Part shown: in pieces, positions 27,101 to 37,300 of the stretch
Position numbering within the stretch: the first letter of the stretch is position 1
How the letters are laid out: the number at the start of each line of letters is the position of its first letter
DNA from: Theristus sp. LFF4_11
Taxonomy: Eukaryota; Nematoda; Chromadorea; Monhysterida; Xyalidae
Length of the DNA: 64,000 bases
NCBI GenBank assembly: GCA_030248135.1
Contig: JASANC010002758.1
Coordinates: 62,001-126,000, forward strand
Direction: 5' to 3'
Program-made: the position numbers and the translations under genes
The notes under the pieces: model-generated
Database searches by the model: none
Told to the model about the DNA's origin: nothing
What the model saw: the letters and a program-made list of their open reading frames with translations, nothing else

Positions 27101-30100
27101 ATCACTATACAGAAAAGGCATGTCAACACCGCTCACAAGTGACGTTGGCGCGCCCGTGCAAACGTTCCAGCTGCAACAGTCGTCTGTGACACACCCACCG
27201 TGAACGTGCATCGCGGCGGGCGACGCGTGCTGCGCCAGCTGCTCTGCCAGCTCGATCGACTGCGCGACGGCGGCGGCGCGCGGCTGGCGCCAAGTTTTTT
27301 TGTAGACCGATCGCGGTTGATTGTGCAGGTCGAACGTCAGAAGGCGACATAAAAGTCGATTTGACCCACCTGAATTTTAAAAACTGTTTTCTTGTTCTCT
27401 GTCGCATTCGCGCATTTCATCTGGCCCGTATTATGCGGCAACTGCAGGTCGACTGCGTTTGCTGTGGTTGCACTTGATTTCGATGAAGTGTAACCGCTTT
27501 CTGTTGGACACAGGTAGCGCGGCTAGCGTTCTGGATTATTTTTTTTGGGATCGATCAGATGCCACAACATGGCTGGTTGGCAAAAAATACGAAAAATATG
27601 CATTCAAAAAACGATTTCGTTGTTGAGCCGACACAAACACCATTTCCAATCGCAAATCGACCACCAAGTTCGGTCTTTTTAAGTCCATTGTGCAAACACA
27701 CCCTGATCCACCCAACACTCATCGTTCGTCTTTTCCAGCAGCATCTCAACCATCCAACCGCTCGGCACTGCATCGGTGTCCGTTATTCTCAGATGTCTCG
27801 TCAAAACGTCGCTGCGATGCTGCAACAAAAGAAACAGCAATGCTTTCAAGCAAACGCAAACTTCCGGCATTTCAAGAATAAAATAACTACTCACTAGCTA
27901 ATACTATCATTTCGGAAACGAAACTTTTTTCACCGAAACCCGACCTGATCCGGCAATTGTGCGACGGTGAAGTGGGTGTCCGGTCGAAACTGAGCCAACG
28001 ATTCGAAGGCAGCACGTCGCACGACTGCGTTGTCCGCATTTGAGCCAGGCTGACCCTCCGCACCGAATGCCACCGACCAGAGGCGACAAAGCGCTGCGTC
28101 GCGGTTGGTCTACGTTGGTCGTTGGAGAGGAAAAATGATGACATTCATGTTGAAACTGTATGGTTTCGAAACTGTCCTTATGCACACAACGCACTTCTCA
28201 AGCATCAAAGTATTATTCCTATCATAAGTAATATTCCTAACTTCCATTTGCGGACGCCACGAGGGGAAGACACCCCTGGACACGTGCGTAACAAAACCCC
28301 CGCGAGCGCAGTGCGCGGGTGCACGCCATATTTTTTCCTAAGACACACTGAGGTTTAAACAGCCGAAAATAGGCGCCGAGGGCCCCGGGCGAAGGGCGCA
28401 CCACGACGCACCGCCACGCGCGGGGCAACACGGAGAGCCGGCAGCCGCGAACCAACCAAACCCCGACCGGGAAGCGGCGCGAACGGCCAACGGGGCGGAA
28501 GGGGGAAGAAAGAATAACGCATAACGCGGAGCGGTCGGAAAACATAGGTGCGCACAAATCACTCACATCATGATTACATAGCGACGTCACAGCGTCAATG
28601 GCGGACACGACCAACGCGTCTGACGTGGCGTCCTTGTTCAAAAGTTCCGACAAAATTGGCACCAACGACTCGCCGCACAGGTCGGCGCTGAAAAACGGCG
28701 CTATACGATCACTCAGCAGTGGCGTGATACAGTGCTCCTCAAAATGCTATTATCACAGGTGTTTTCCATCCAATGGTTGCACTCACCAATTGAGCGAAAA
28801 AACAAACTTCAACAGAAGCAAATCGAATGAAACCAACAGAAGCAAAACGAATGAAACCACCAACAAAAGGCACAAAACCGAAACGGAAACCAACCACTCG
28901 ACACACAAGTGTTCCATGAAGTGCACCTTCGCGGTACACCACTCGAGCGAGCCAGCGGCAATCGTGTTGCTGTCGATGAGGCCGCCGGAAACGGCGATCT
29001 GCGGCAAACACTGCGGATATCGACTGCACAGTTCGGCCAAGCCAGCAAGCGCGGACGGATTCTGCTTCTGTTGCGCAAGCGCCAGCAGGAATTTTAGTAT
29101 TGAGGCGGTGTTTGTCTGGAGAAATAGAAACGATTGGTTTCGCCTTTTTTCTACAATTTGTGAAATTGCAAAAGTTTTGATCCGAAGCCCGGGTGCTCCT
29201 TTATATATTCCAGTGGTTTCATTCAATCCAATTTCAGAACGACTTTTCTTCCATGCATACACGATTGGAAAACAATTTGGCATTCTTGAAAAACACAACT
29301 GCTAGTCTGCGACTGGTGTCACTTCAATGAAGCAATGTCTAATTTATCGATATTCGGCCATATTGTATCAGATACGCTGAACGGGTGCATTGGATTGTGT
29401 GGCCAACTGGCCAACCAACAAACCTGAGCAATCTTGGCAACCAGAAACAAAAAATCAAGAAACAAACGCGATGAACAGCGAGTGATGGTGTCAGGAGTAA
29501 AAGACGATTTTTCAGTTCGACTGATGGCTCCTTGGCATAGCGGCGAACAATCACTGGGAGAACGTACGAAACCTGAATTTTTTTTTCGACTATTGTATTT
29601 TCATCTTTTCTTTTGAAAAAAATTGAGTTGCGACATGGAATCATGAGAGAAAACGTGAATTTGTATGCCGTGAATTATAAAAAAACGAACTGCCGATCAT
29701 TGAATCAGCCAAAGTCACCAGTGTTCAAAAGCAACAGCTCTCTCGAAAAACCAGTCAAAGCAAAATAAAAATCCCCCCAAAACTCCAACCAAATTCGCCG
29801 TCAACAACGCGTTCGCCAACAACTGAACGCACGAATTAATCGTCGCCCAATTGTCGCTTGTCAAAAGAACCGCCGAAACCAAATGCAACTGCATAATCTT
29901 CAAATGTGACATTTGGCTGATTTCACTGTTCTTCAGTAAAAGGTCCCCAAAAACGGACTGGCACCGTAAACTTTCATTTTTATCGATCGAATTCATCAAG
30001 TTGGAAAGCACGGCCCAGTGAGAGAGAAGGCAATCCTGAAAACCGGAGTAGTCCATAATTGTTGTCTTTTATGATTTTGATCACTGAGAGTAAAAACTCC

Positions 30101-32961
30101 GATTCACTGCTTCATATTGGAACAACCAAACCGCAAGACAAAAATCGGCGTTTGTCACACAATAAGCGAATGCTCAACGTGCGTCTTCGGAAATTCAATT
30201 TTCAAACGAAACGCCATTCGCCCCACCCCAAAAAAGAAAGAATGTACCTCGACAAGTTCCTCATCTGCCGGTGCACAGTTTCGTTCGGCACTATCCTTCA
30301 TCGACTTTTCCAACGCCACCATTGTTTGTTGCAGGAGCACTTTCAACGAACTCAAATCAGTTTGCTCGTCTGTTTTTGTGGTCAGTAACGCCAATTTGTC
30401 GCATTCACCAGCGAGAGTGTACCAACGTATGATCGGTGGAATGAACAGTGCCCCGACGTGAGACTGGCAATGGGAACAGGACAACAGCGGAGTGACTGTA
30501 AAGTGGTGCGCGACGTTTGTTTCTGTGAGGGTTGCGCAATAACGTTCAGTTGGATGGATAAGTCATGGTAAAACCCCGTTTCAAATAATACGCTGATGAT
30601 TGGATGAACTTGAATTCGTCATGCTATCTTGTAATCAATGATCTAGTCAGCAGACCAAATGAGAGAATACAAACGCTGTATTGAGTGTGGTTGTCCAACC
30701 AATCAGCGTGTCCCGGAACGCAGCCAATCAGCGTGTCGCCAGCAAATCTGCTGCCGTAGTGGCGTCCGTCAGCCCAACGCCCAATATTGAAAGCCAAAAA
30801 ATTAAACCACAAAAAAGCAAAACACACCAATTTTCTGCAGCCACCACTTCACCCGGTTGATCGGTAGCTCTTTTAAAATTACAGACGTGAACAGGCAAAC
30901 GTTCACAAAAGTTCCCTGGTTCAATGGTTGTTTTGTGGAAAGTTCTTCGTAGAGCGGTAATAAAGCGACAGAAACTGTTTCGGATGCACACAAATCCGGA
31001 TATTCCACGAGCAGCCACAGTAGCATGTCGAAATGAGCGATTTTCCCGGCGTTTTGCACCGCCGTTGCGAGCCGACGGAAAACGGCAGATGCGAAGCTTG
31101 AGCCGTCAAACTCAGAATTCTGAAAAAAACAAACAAAAAAATTCAGAGCGGATACAATCCAGTCTTGCACGAAAGTGCAACTTGCTGATTGGTTGTATCC
31201 AAGTCATGGCATGCAGATTGTACGAACCAAGACATGAATCAACTAAGCAAGTAAAAATACAGTGCAGTCCGAACCCAAAGGCTTGCACAGCGAAACGTTG
31301 ATGGCGAGAAAAAATAGAGAATTAGAACACACTCACTTTCGACGACAGCAATGCAGTGCAAACGCTGTGGAGCGCACGAACACTGCCAGCGATTCGCGAT
31401 CCATCCTGATTGGACGAATGCAAAAGGACGGAAACGACGTCGCATTTGACATGATATGCCAGGTTCGAATGAAACAGCAGACGAAGACACAGCCGGTATA
31501 ATGACGGTCTGAAAAAGATAGATGCAGACCATTTTGTTTTGCAATTTTTAGTTTCTGCTGCGCTAACTGCTACTTTAAATTTTGTCGACCACATTTTTTG
31601 CAAACGAATTTTGTTGCAATACACGTAGCACCATCATTCCCTCGATCAGTTTGCTAGATCAAATAAATCATTTTGAATATGTTGCATTTCAAGAGGGGAT
31701 ATCACTGATGAGGCCATTCCTCTAGGCCACGCCGAAATGTAGAGAACAATCATACAACGTGGTTGATTTGCGTGATGAATCATGTTTGCCTGGCTCTAGT
31801 TGCAAACTTTGGGCACGGTTTTTTTTGAAACAATGCCGTGGTTGTGACGCGTAAACACCCACCTGTTACGCCCCGCGCACATTTGCTCGTCCATGTAAGT
31901 GAACAGTGTCATGCTCGACTCTGCATCGGTGTGTGCTAACGGCAGCTCAAGCATCGGGTGTGCTGGATTACTGAAGCAAAACAATTCATCATTCATATTG
32001 TTTCCAGAATAACTTTGTGGATTATTTTTTACGATGTTTTTTCAGCCGTTGAATGCTTGACCAAGTGTTCCAAAAACGCTCGAAAGGAAAAAAACGCACG
32101 TGATTGCGAGCGACTCGGTGGGCTCGATCGACAGGCGACATAAACATCGGATAAGAATTGGACGAATTCTGGAAAGAAGTTCAATTGAAAATGCAATTTA
32201 GAACAAAAAAACTTTCGCTCGCTTGATTTCAGCGACCACGAAACCAGAAAGCCACCTTTCACTAACACAATCGTTAAGGGGCATTCATGAATGAGTATTC
32301 TGTGACGCGTAACATAGCGTCACCAAATACTGCTTCATGAATGCAGCTGAAAACAAAAACCCGACCGCGCATATTTCAGCAGATACAACAGTTGCGTGCA
32401 CGCAGTTCGACGATCTAGCAAAACGCCGGATTTCGTTGGATTTTCCACCAAACCAATGAGAACTTCAGATGCGGACTCCACGGCTGCGCGATCGTTGGAG
32501 CACAACACGTCACAGAGCAATTGTAGCTCTTCGTGCTGAGGAAACGTTGAACAAAAACCCCGTCGTTTATTGTGTTTGCCAAAGTGAACAAATTCGTGCT
32601 TTTTTTGAACGAACCCACAGATGGTGGCTACTTCACACATTATTGGTTTGGACTGGACCGGAAACCGAACCAAGAGCAATGAAATCCGGCACCTTGATTA
32701 GCAATGGAGTACCTGACCACAACCAATCAGCGCACTGCCCAAAAAAAATCGCCCGATAAAATAAAAACCAATCACACGAAAGCTCAAACGCAAACGCCGT
32801 CACACCTTGGGCCAAGAAACGTTTGTTTTTGCAGCGGTTGTTGTTTCGGACAACTTTCTCACTATAGCCTCTTGCAGTTGTGCCACTGTTTGCACACTGA
32901 GAATTGGGTCACCAAGGGACAAACTGGTCCGCCAGCCGACCAACTGCTCTCTGCTGGCCAT
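15182..32961 (-). CDS. FOCAD: focadhesin (FOCAD) orthologue, more than 20 exons
   Basis: Large helical-repeat (HEAT/ARM-like) protein; the human orthologue is linked to focal adhesions and SKI-complex stability. Recognised by family blocks in the right order: RRAAFESLAQFRPDTHF (~28040), DPSDWRMF...GWAAFMKRLY (~26550), KTAWLWS (~26310), QMNACLALAAL (~26100), DYSYLAESS (~17900) and PPLDWNAIL (~17710). Exons I could place (approximate): 32961-32821 (start MASREQLVGW), 32535-32366, 31970-31863, 31511-31338, 31121-30836, 30497-30248, 30036-29794, 29573-29469, 29116-28929, 28732-28573, 28109-27947, 27821-27704, 27386-27190, 26820-26700, 26586-26460, 26390-26305, 26156-26005, 25582-25410, 23779-23563, 19324-19035, 18857-18665, 18212-18077, 17923-17680, 17200-16935, 16608-16140, 15899-15715 and perhaps 15396-15182. 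The C-terminal end and a few small exons (27.2-26.8 kb) are uncertain. A DEG/ENaC gene is nested on the opposite strand. Confidence 0.85.
15450..15628 (-). CDS. possible small ORF/exon with signal-like start, unresolved
   Basis: Open frame starting MKQIKKS with a hydrophobic stretch (CSFVLLFATTLAAVTG) and ending at a strong donor, GTAAGT, near 15450. It could be the first exon of a small secreted protein, with the 15396-15182 segment as its second exon, instead of that segment belonging to FOCAD. Nothing identifies a family. Low confidence. Confidence 0.25.
17338..17560. repeat. clustered GGAACAGGCATG-type motifs in a FOCAD intron
   Basis: Several direct and inverted copies of AACAGGCAT / ATGCCTGTT within about 220 bp. 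No mobile-element ends seen. Confidence 0.5.
18487..18657. mobile_element. 171-bp mariner-like MITE with TA duplication
   Basis: Ends CAGTCAAACTC...GAGTTCGACTG, flanked on both sides by TA (18485-18486 and 18658-18659), as expected for Tc1/mariner elements. Inner arms share TATAGGGAATCAGCTG and a CACGTG near the loop. Inserted just inside a FOCAD splice donor. Confidence 0.8.
20649..23300 (+). CDS. DEG/ENaC-family cation channel, 9 exons, nested in FOCAD
   Basis: Exons: 20649-20855, 20930-21250, 21327-21581, 21662-21773, 21860-21954, 22132-22316, 22410-22717, 22789-22892, 23016-23300; all phases match, 623 residues. Family marks in order: cytoplasmic FCEETTVHGF motif, first membrane segment (AVWIVIIIGAFTGA), extracellular domain with GLDVPRG and IRLKPTHF, cysteine-rich part CRVDCAYNILFNRCKCG and CAQRCKPNCEYW, then pore helix GQLGLFLGASIMSL with the GAS selectivity-filter motif and second membrane segment. 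These channels pass Na+ and act in mechanosensation, acid or peptide sensing. The position after GASxxSL, often Glu in the family, reads Gln here. An upstream in-frame Met at 20520 could extend the N-terminus; 20649 gives a typical cytoplasmic length. Introns are short, unlike the FOCAD host. Confidence 0.9.
24025..24600 (+). mobile_element. left part of an 800-bp foldback element (truncated copy)
   Basis: Starts TATAGTCGGACTGG and follows the element at 51437-52235 almost base for base for about 570 bp, then breaks off in a homopolymer tract. The right arm is missing. In a FOCAD intron. Confidence 0.8.
24585..24735. repeat. homopolymer-rich tract, possible assembly error
   Basis: Alternating long runs of T and A plus runs of C-flanked A, directly at the point where the foldback element copy loses its right arm. 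May reflect poor sequence through a hairpin. Confidence 0.6.
24838..25243 (+). mobile_element. G-run-rich MITE, internally shortened copy
   Basis: Starts TACCGTATTACCCCCAATAA and ends near GGGGGTAATGTTCGGTA. Shares the CCCCCATGGGGG palindrome and an internal segment (GGCAAAAATACCTTGCATGG) with the full element at 48546-49008. In a FOCAD intron. Confidence 0.8.
25688..25942. mobile_element. TTA-flanked MITE with internal tandem repeats
   Basis: Ends AGGCCCGTTTACACCTGACG and CGTCAGGCATAAACGGGCCT, flanked by TTA on both sides (25685-25687, 25943-25945), like PIF/Harbinger-type insertions. The interior is a 67-bp tandem array. In a FOCAD intron. Confidence 0.8.
25721..25920 (+). repeat. three tandem 67-bp units
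   Basis: Units start GCACGTCACGTCACTTTAGG at 25721, 25788 and 25855. The first two are nearly identical; the third diverges at its end. Lies wholly inside the TTA-flanked MITE. Confidence 0.9.
28255..28545. other. GC-rich insert in a FOCAD intron
   Basis: About 290 bp with far higher G+C than its surroundings, starting right after a FOCAD donor (exon 28732-28573). It has CGCG-rich motifs but no recognised gene or element ends. Origin unknown. Confidence 0.5.
32278..32346. mobile_element. 69-bp hairpin mini-element (copy B)
   Basis: Starts GGGGCATTCATGAATG and ends TTCATGAATGCAGC. The arms GCATTCATGAA...TGACGC pair almost perfectly. Lies 20 bp inside FOCAD intron 2. Confidence 0.7.
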
Positions 32962-34340
32962 TTTTGTTATTTCCCTGCAGATTTAGTTTTTTTGTCTGCT
33001 TTTTTCGGAACTTTGTCAATTCACGGAAATTTCTTTGCGCTATTCGATGCAAAACACACAAAATAAACCATAAATAAATCGGGTTTTTGGAACCCAGATG
33101 TTAAACGTAACGAAACTAATATCCATTGTCAACTATCCGTCAGCGCATTTCCCCAAAAAAATTTTATTCAAAGAAATTCGGTGAAAAACAAACAGTGGAA
33201 GTAAGAAATTTACTGCAACACATGATGAACCGAATGGTAGCTGCGAAGCAAAAACACTTTCAAATGTTTTTGAGATGCGCAAAAATGTTCTATCAAGCCC
33301 AAGCGTTGTGTGTCAAAAGTCGGGCTAAACTTCATTTGTGGTCACAGGCTCTAAACGAGTTTCTTTAGATTGTTACTGTCAACGGGCCAACAAACAAAAC
33401 CAGTCACCACACGAGCTCTTAAAAAGTATAAATTGATAGCTTTCCAATGATAAACTCTATAAATATAACGTGCAAAACTGAAATTTTTCAAAACAAAATA
33501 ACCGGTGGACCCATATACCACAAAAGGGATTTGGCGTCAGAAGTAAAAATATGATTCACAACATCATTGATGCAAAATACGCAAGTCAAACTTATCATCT
33601 GAAAAGTTTCCATTGCAAAAGGATCACAAAAAAGTTTTTAACAGCAACTCATCATCAAAAAAAAATCTGAAAAACAAAGTTCACAAATAAAAAGATAAAA
33701 AAGTCAATGCAGACACAACAAGGACAACAAACTATACAACAACAAATATCAGCAAAATCGGATTCGGAGTAGGAACACTGTTCAGTTCAGACAAACCGAA
33801 ACAACTTCAAAAGCAAAGAAAAAGACTTGCACATTAACTTAGTCACTGAATCACTGAAACGAACGACAATTTTACATCACAATGTAAAAACAAACAGTGA
33901 AAAGTGCAGCTGGGGAAAGTAAATCTGAAGTGACATTGATAGTGCAACAAGTGTCGGTGTCTTTAAACGGATTTTAACGTCAGTTAAAAATTCGCAGGAT
34001 TATCAAACAAAAAAAACAAGATAAAACACGATTGATGTGACAAACTTCGTACCGTTAAACATTTCCAAAATGCCACACATCTTCAACCCACTCATCTCAC
34101 AAGTCACAAAACGAGAACATTCCAAAGTCTGCATCGAATAAAACAGTCAAATAAACACATCAGATGAACAACAAACCAACACACAAACAGAACAACAAGA
34201 ATTCAGTATCCTTCAGCCATTCCAAAGTCAAGAGTCAAGACAACAAAAAAACCTCAACAACCACATCTCCTCCTCCATCACTGACGCACCATGTTCTCCC
34301 CATTGCCATCAACAACGTCACCACTTGCGTGTCCCCAACC
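32962..34340. other. gap between FOCAD start and CREB3-like stop
   Basis: A-rich; no supported gene. Contains the FOCAD promoter side and the CREB3-like 3' UTR. An 80-codon plus-strand ORF (33126-33368) has no family features or splice context and is not called. Confidence 0.5.
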
Positions 34341-37300
34341 TCACAGCTCCTCAATCTTCACCATGCGCGCCTTGTCGATCAGCACTGCCCGTTGCTGCTG
34401 ATGCTGCGCCCGTGCCACTGGCACGACCGGTCGCGGCGTCTCAATCGAGGTGTAGGTCGCCATCCTTGCTCTCTTCCGCCGCACGCTCGTGCTTGTCGAC
34501 GACCGGTACGTTTCATTCGGCAAGAAGAGCGCCGTCGGTTTAGCGCTATCTCGCCACATTTTCGGTCGTTTCACCGGGCCACCGTAGTCGAAGAAGCCGT
34601 CCAACAGCTCGTCACGCTCAATGAACTCGTCCAGGTCGTCGTGTTTCAGCTGTTCGTCGAGTTGGTAGTTGGACGCCAGCATGACGTCGTTTCGTTTCAG
34701 CATCACGTCGTCGTCGTCATTGTCGACGTCGTCTGGCAGCACAGCCGCCTGCAGAAGCGTGCGCGAGCGACCTGCGCAACAACGGGGACGGTGTTTGGAG
34801 GTTGTGTTGTTTGAAACTTGTTTGATGTCTGAGTCGGAAAATATTTTGATAACAGAAACAGGTTGAGTCGATGAGACTGGGTGTCACTGAAAACACTCGC
34901 TTCAGTTGGAATGGAGCCGCAGTCGTCCGGGGTGCCAGGTGCCGGAAGCCCACAAGGAATAGAAACTCTTGTTTCTGATTTTCATTGTACGGTCTCACAC
35001 CTAACCCTGACAAGTGATCCAAATTTGAATCCAGCCAATCAACAGAGGCTGACTGACGCTGAGAAACCTTTACGATCTAAATTTAAACCGATTCAGAATT
35101 TCGAAATCACAATTCGCAACCACAACGCTCTCACCAGCAACCGGCATTCTGCCCTCGCGAGTGTCCAGTTGTTTCATCGACGCCTCCTCGCTCTCATTTG
35201 CGTCGAGTTTATTATTGTTGAACGGACTCAGGCTTGGTGCGATCAACAGCGCGAATGACAACAGCAGAACCTGCTTGCGAGAATGAGCATCAGGAAAACC
35301 AGCTTGGTGACTTTCGAGATCAACAAATCGTACTTGAGGGCCGCACATTTCCGGTCGATTTACAATAAAACTATTACTATTTACTATTGGTATAAATGAT
35401 TTACTATTTGTAAATAGACCGAAACAGTCCGGTCCGCAGGTGCAATTTCATCAAATAGAATAAAACTCTCACACGATGAGGTCGAATAAAACTTGAACAA
35501 AAAATTTCTTTACCAAAAAACCCGTTTTTTCAAATTTACCGCCAAACAAGTGCCAGCCTGCGCCGACCGTCTACTACCGTTCGACACCATCTTCTGCAGT
35601 TTACGAACTTGCGCCAGAAGTGACCTGCAGTGCGTTTCGCAGGAGTTATCATGGGTTATTTAATCAAAATAAAGGTGCATTCATGAAACTTTAGCACAGC
35701 TACGCGTCGCTTGTTTGTTTGTTTCATGAATGCCGGTTTAGTCCCCACATCATGACCATGTCATGCACAAGTATCGGACTTTCAGTTTTGGTCAACAAAA
35801 AGTCACCCTCGTAGTAGCCTTGTGGTAGCGCGTTAGACTATTGTTTGTGCGTTCGGGGGATCGAGCCCCGCCACAGGATGTATAGACACTTAATGACACA
35901 GAAAACTCAATGGGCGCCCTACTCTATGGCGTTCTGCACGCTTCTCTGGGTTAGCCTCGGCCTCGGCTAAATCATCGCCGAAAATCCCAGAAACAAACAC
36001 TGAAAAAGCAGCACAACCACCAACTGACTCGTTCTGTTTGGTCAACTGCGCGACTTGCGTTTTCAGCTGTTGATTCTCATCGGTGCACGCCTCGACGCGA
36101 TCCTCGAGTTCATCCATGTACGCCTGCTTGCGTTTTCGGCTGACTTGCGCGCTTCGCTGAAGCAAAACGTGAAACCATTTGGCGATTCGGCATTTTTCAA
36201 GGATCTTGCACTTCTATAGTCGCGTGAAGCGTTTGCGCGGTGCAAATGTAACAGAGGTTGATGTAAGCAGGACCTATTTTTTTAAACCTGTCCCACTGAA
36301 ATGACGTCATGTTCTGCCAAACATGTGCTTGCCGTTCACTGCAAACCAGACTTTTCGTTTAGCCGATTTCTTCCTGTAAACAAATTGTGAATGTCGAATC
36401 AGTCACACCAAACTGACATTTTAGTGCCGGTACTTTGACAAACGGGCGTTTTTAAAGCAAATGACGTCATTTTAGTCCGGACACGTTTGAATAAATCCAC
36501 AATACTGTGCTATTCATGTTTGCAACGTGTTTCATACAATTTCATTTCATCTTCACGAAACGCCAGAACTGCCGATAAAAACTGCGAGAACAGCGTATAA
36601 TACAAATATTGTGGATTTATTCAAGATTAAAATGACGTCATTTGCTTTAAAAACGCCCGTTTGTCAAAGTACAGACACTAAAATGTCAGTTTGATGTGAC
36701 TGATTCGACATTCACCACTTGTTTACGGGAAGAAACCGGCTAAACGGAAAATCTGGTTTGCTGTGAACGGCAAGTGTATGTTTGGCGGCACATGACGTCC
36801 TTTCAGTGGGACACGTTAAAAAAAAACATAGGTCATACGTATTCAATGTTTTGAAACACAATTCGCCTGCTTCCCATTTGGACGTTTCTCCCACTTTACC
36901 TTGTTCCGTATTTTGCGACGGATTCGCTTCAGTTCTCGCTCCTCCAGCTTTGTCAGAGGGTAGTGAGTGGGCAACAGGATGCCGTCCTTCTCCAGCAGTT
37001 TTCGTTCCTCGTCTGTCAAGTGTAGTGGGGGATACTGAAAGTGATGACTATGTCAATCAGAGTATTCGTATGATTAATGAGACTTTACATTTATTAACAC
37101 TCGTCTTACATTGCTTGGTTTCTTCAGTGTGCCTCATATTTGTAATCATTTGCGTTACTGTGCTAGGAACTTTCGAACCTGGAATGCCAGATAAAAAGCG
37201 AGGGCAGGTTCTGCCTGATCACCAGCTTCATTCACTGCCAATTTGTTAGAAACTGGACAAAAACCTCCGTATCCAGCATTTCGAAAACAAACATAATCAT

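Noticed and set aside
27372..27511. Candidate extra FOCAD exon
   Set aside because: Open and in phase with one neighbour, but the next exon's start would then lack an acceptor; left out of the model.
28598..29305. 235-codon plus-strand ORF
   Set aside because: Antisense to two FOCAD exons whose minus-strand frame matches the family; low-complexity middle.
33126..33368. 80-codon plus-strand ORF
   Set aside because: No domain, no splice context, no neighbour support.
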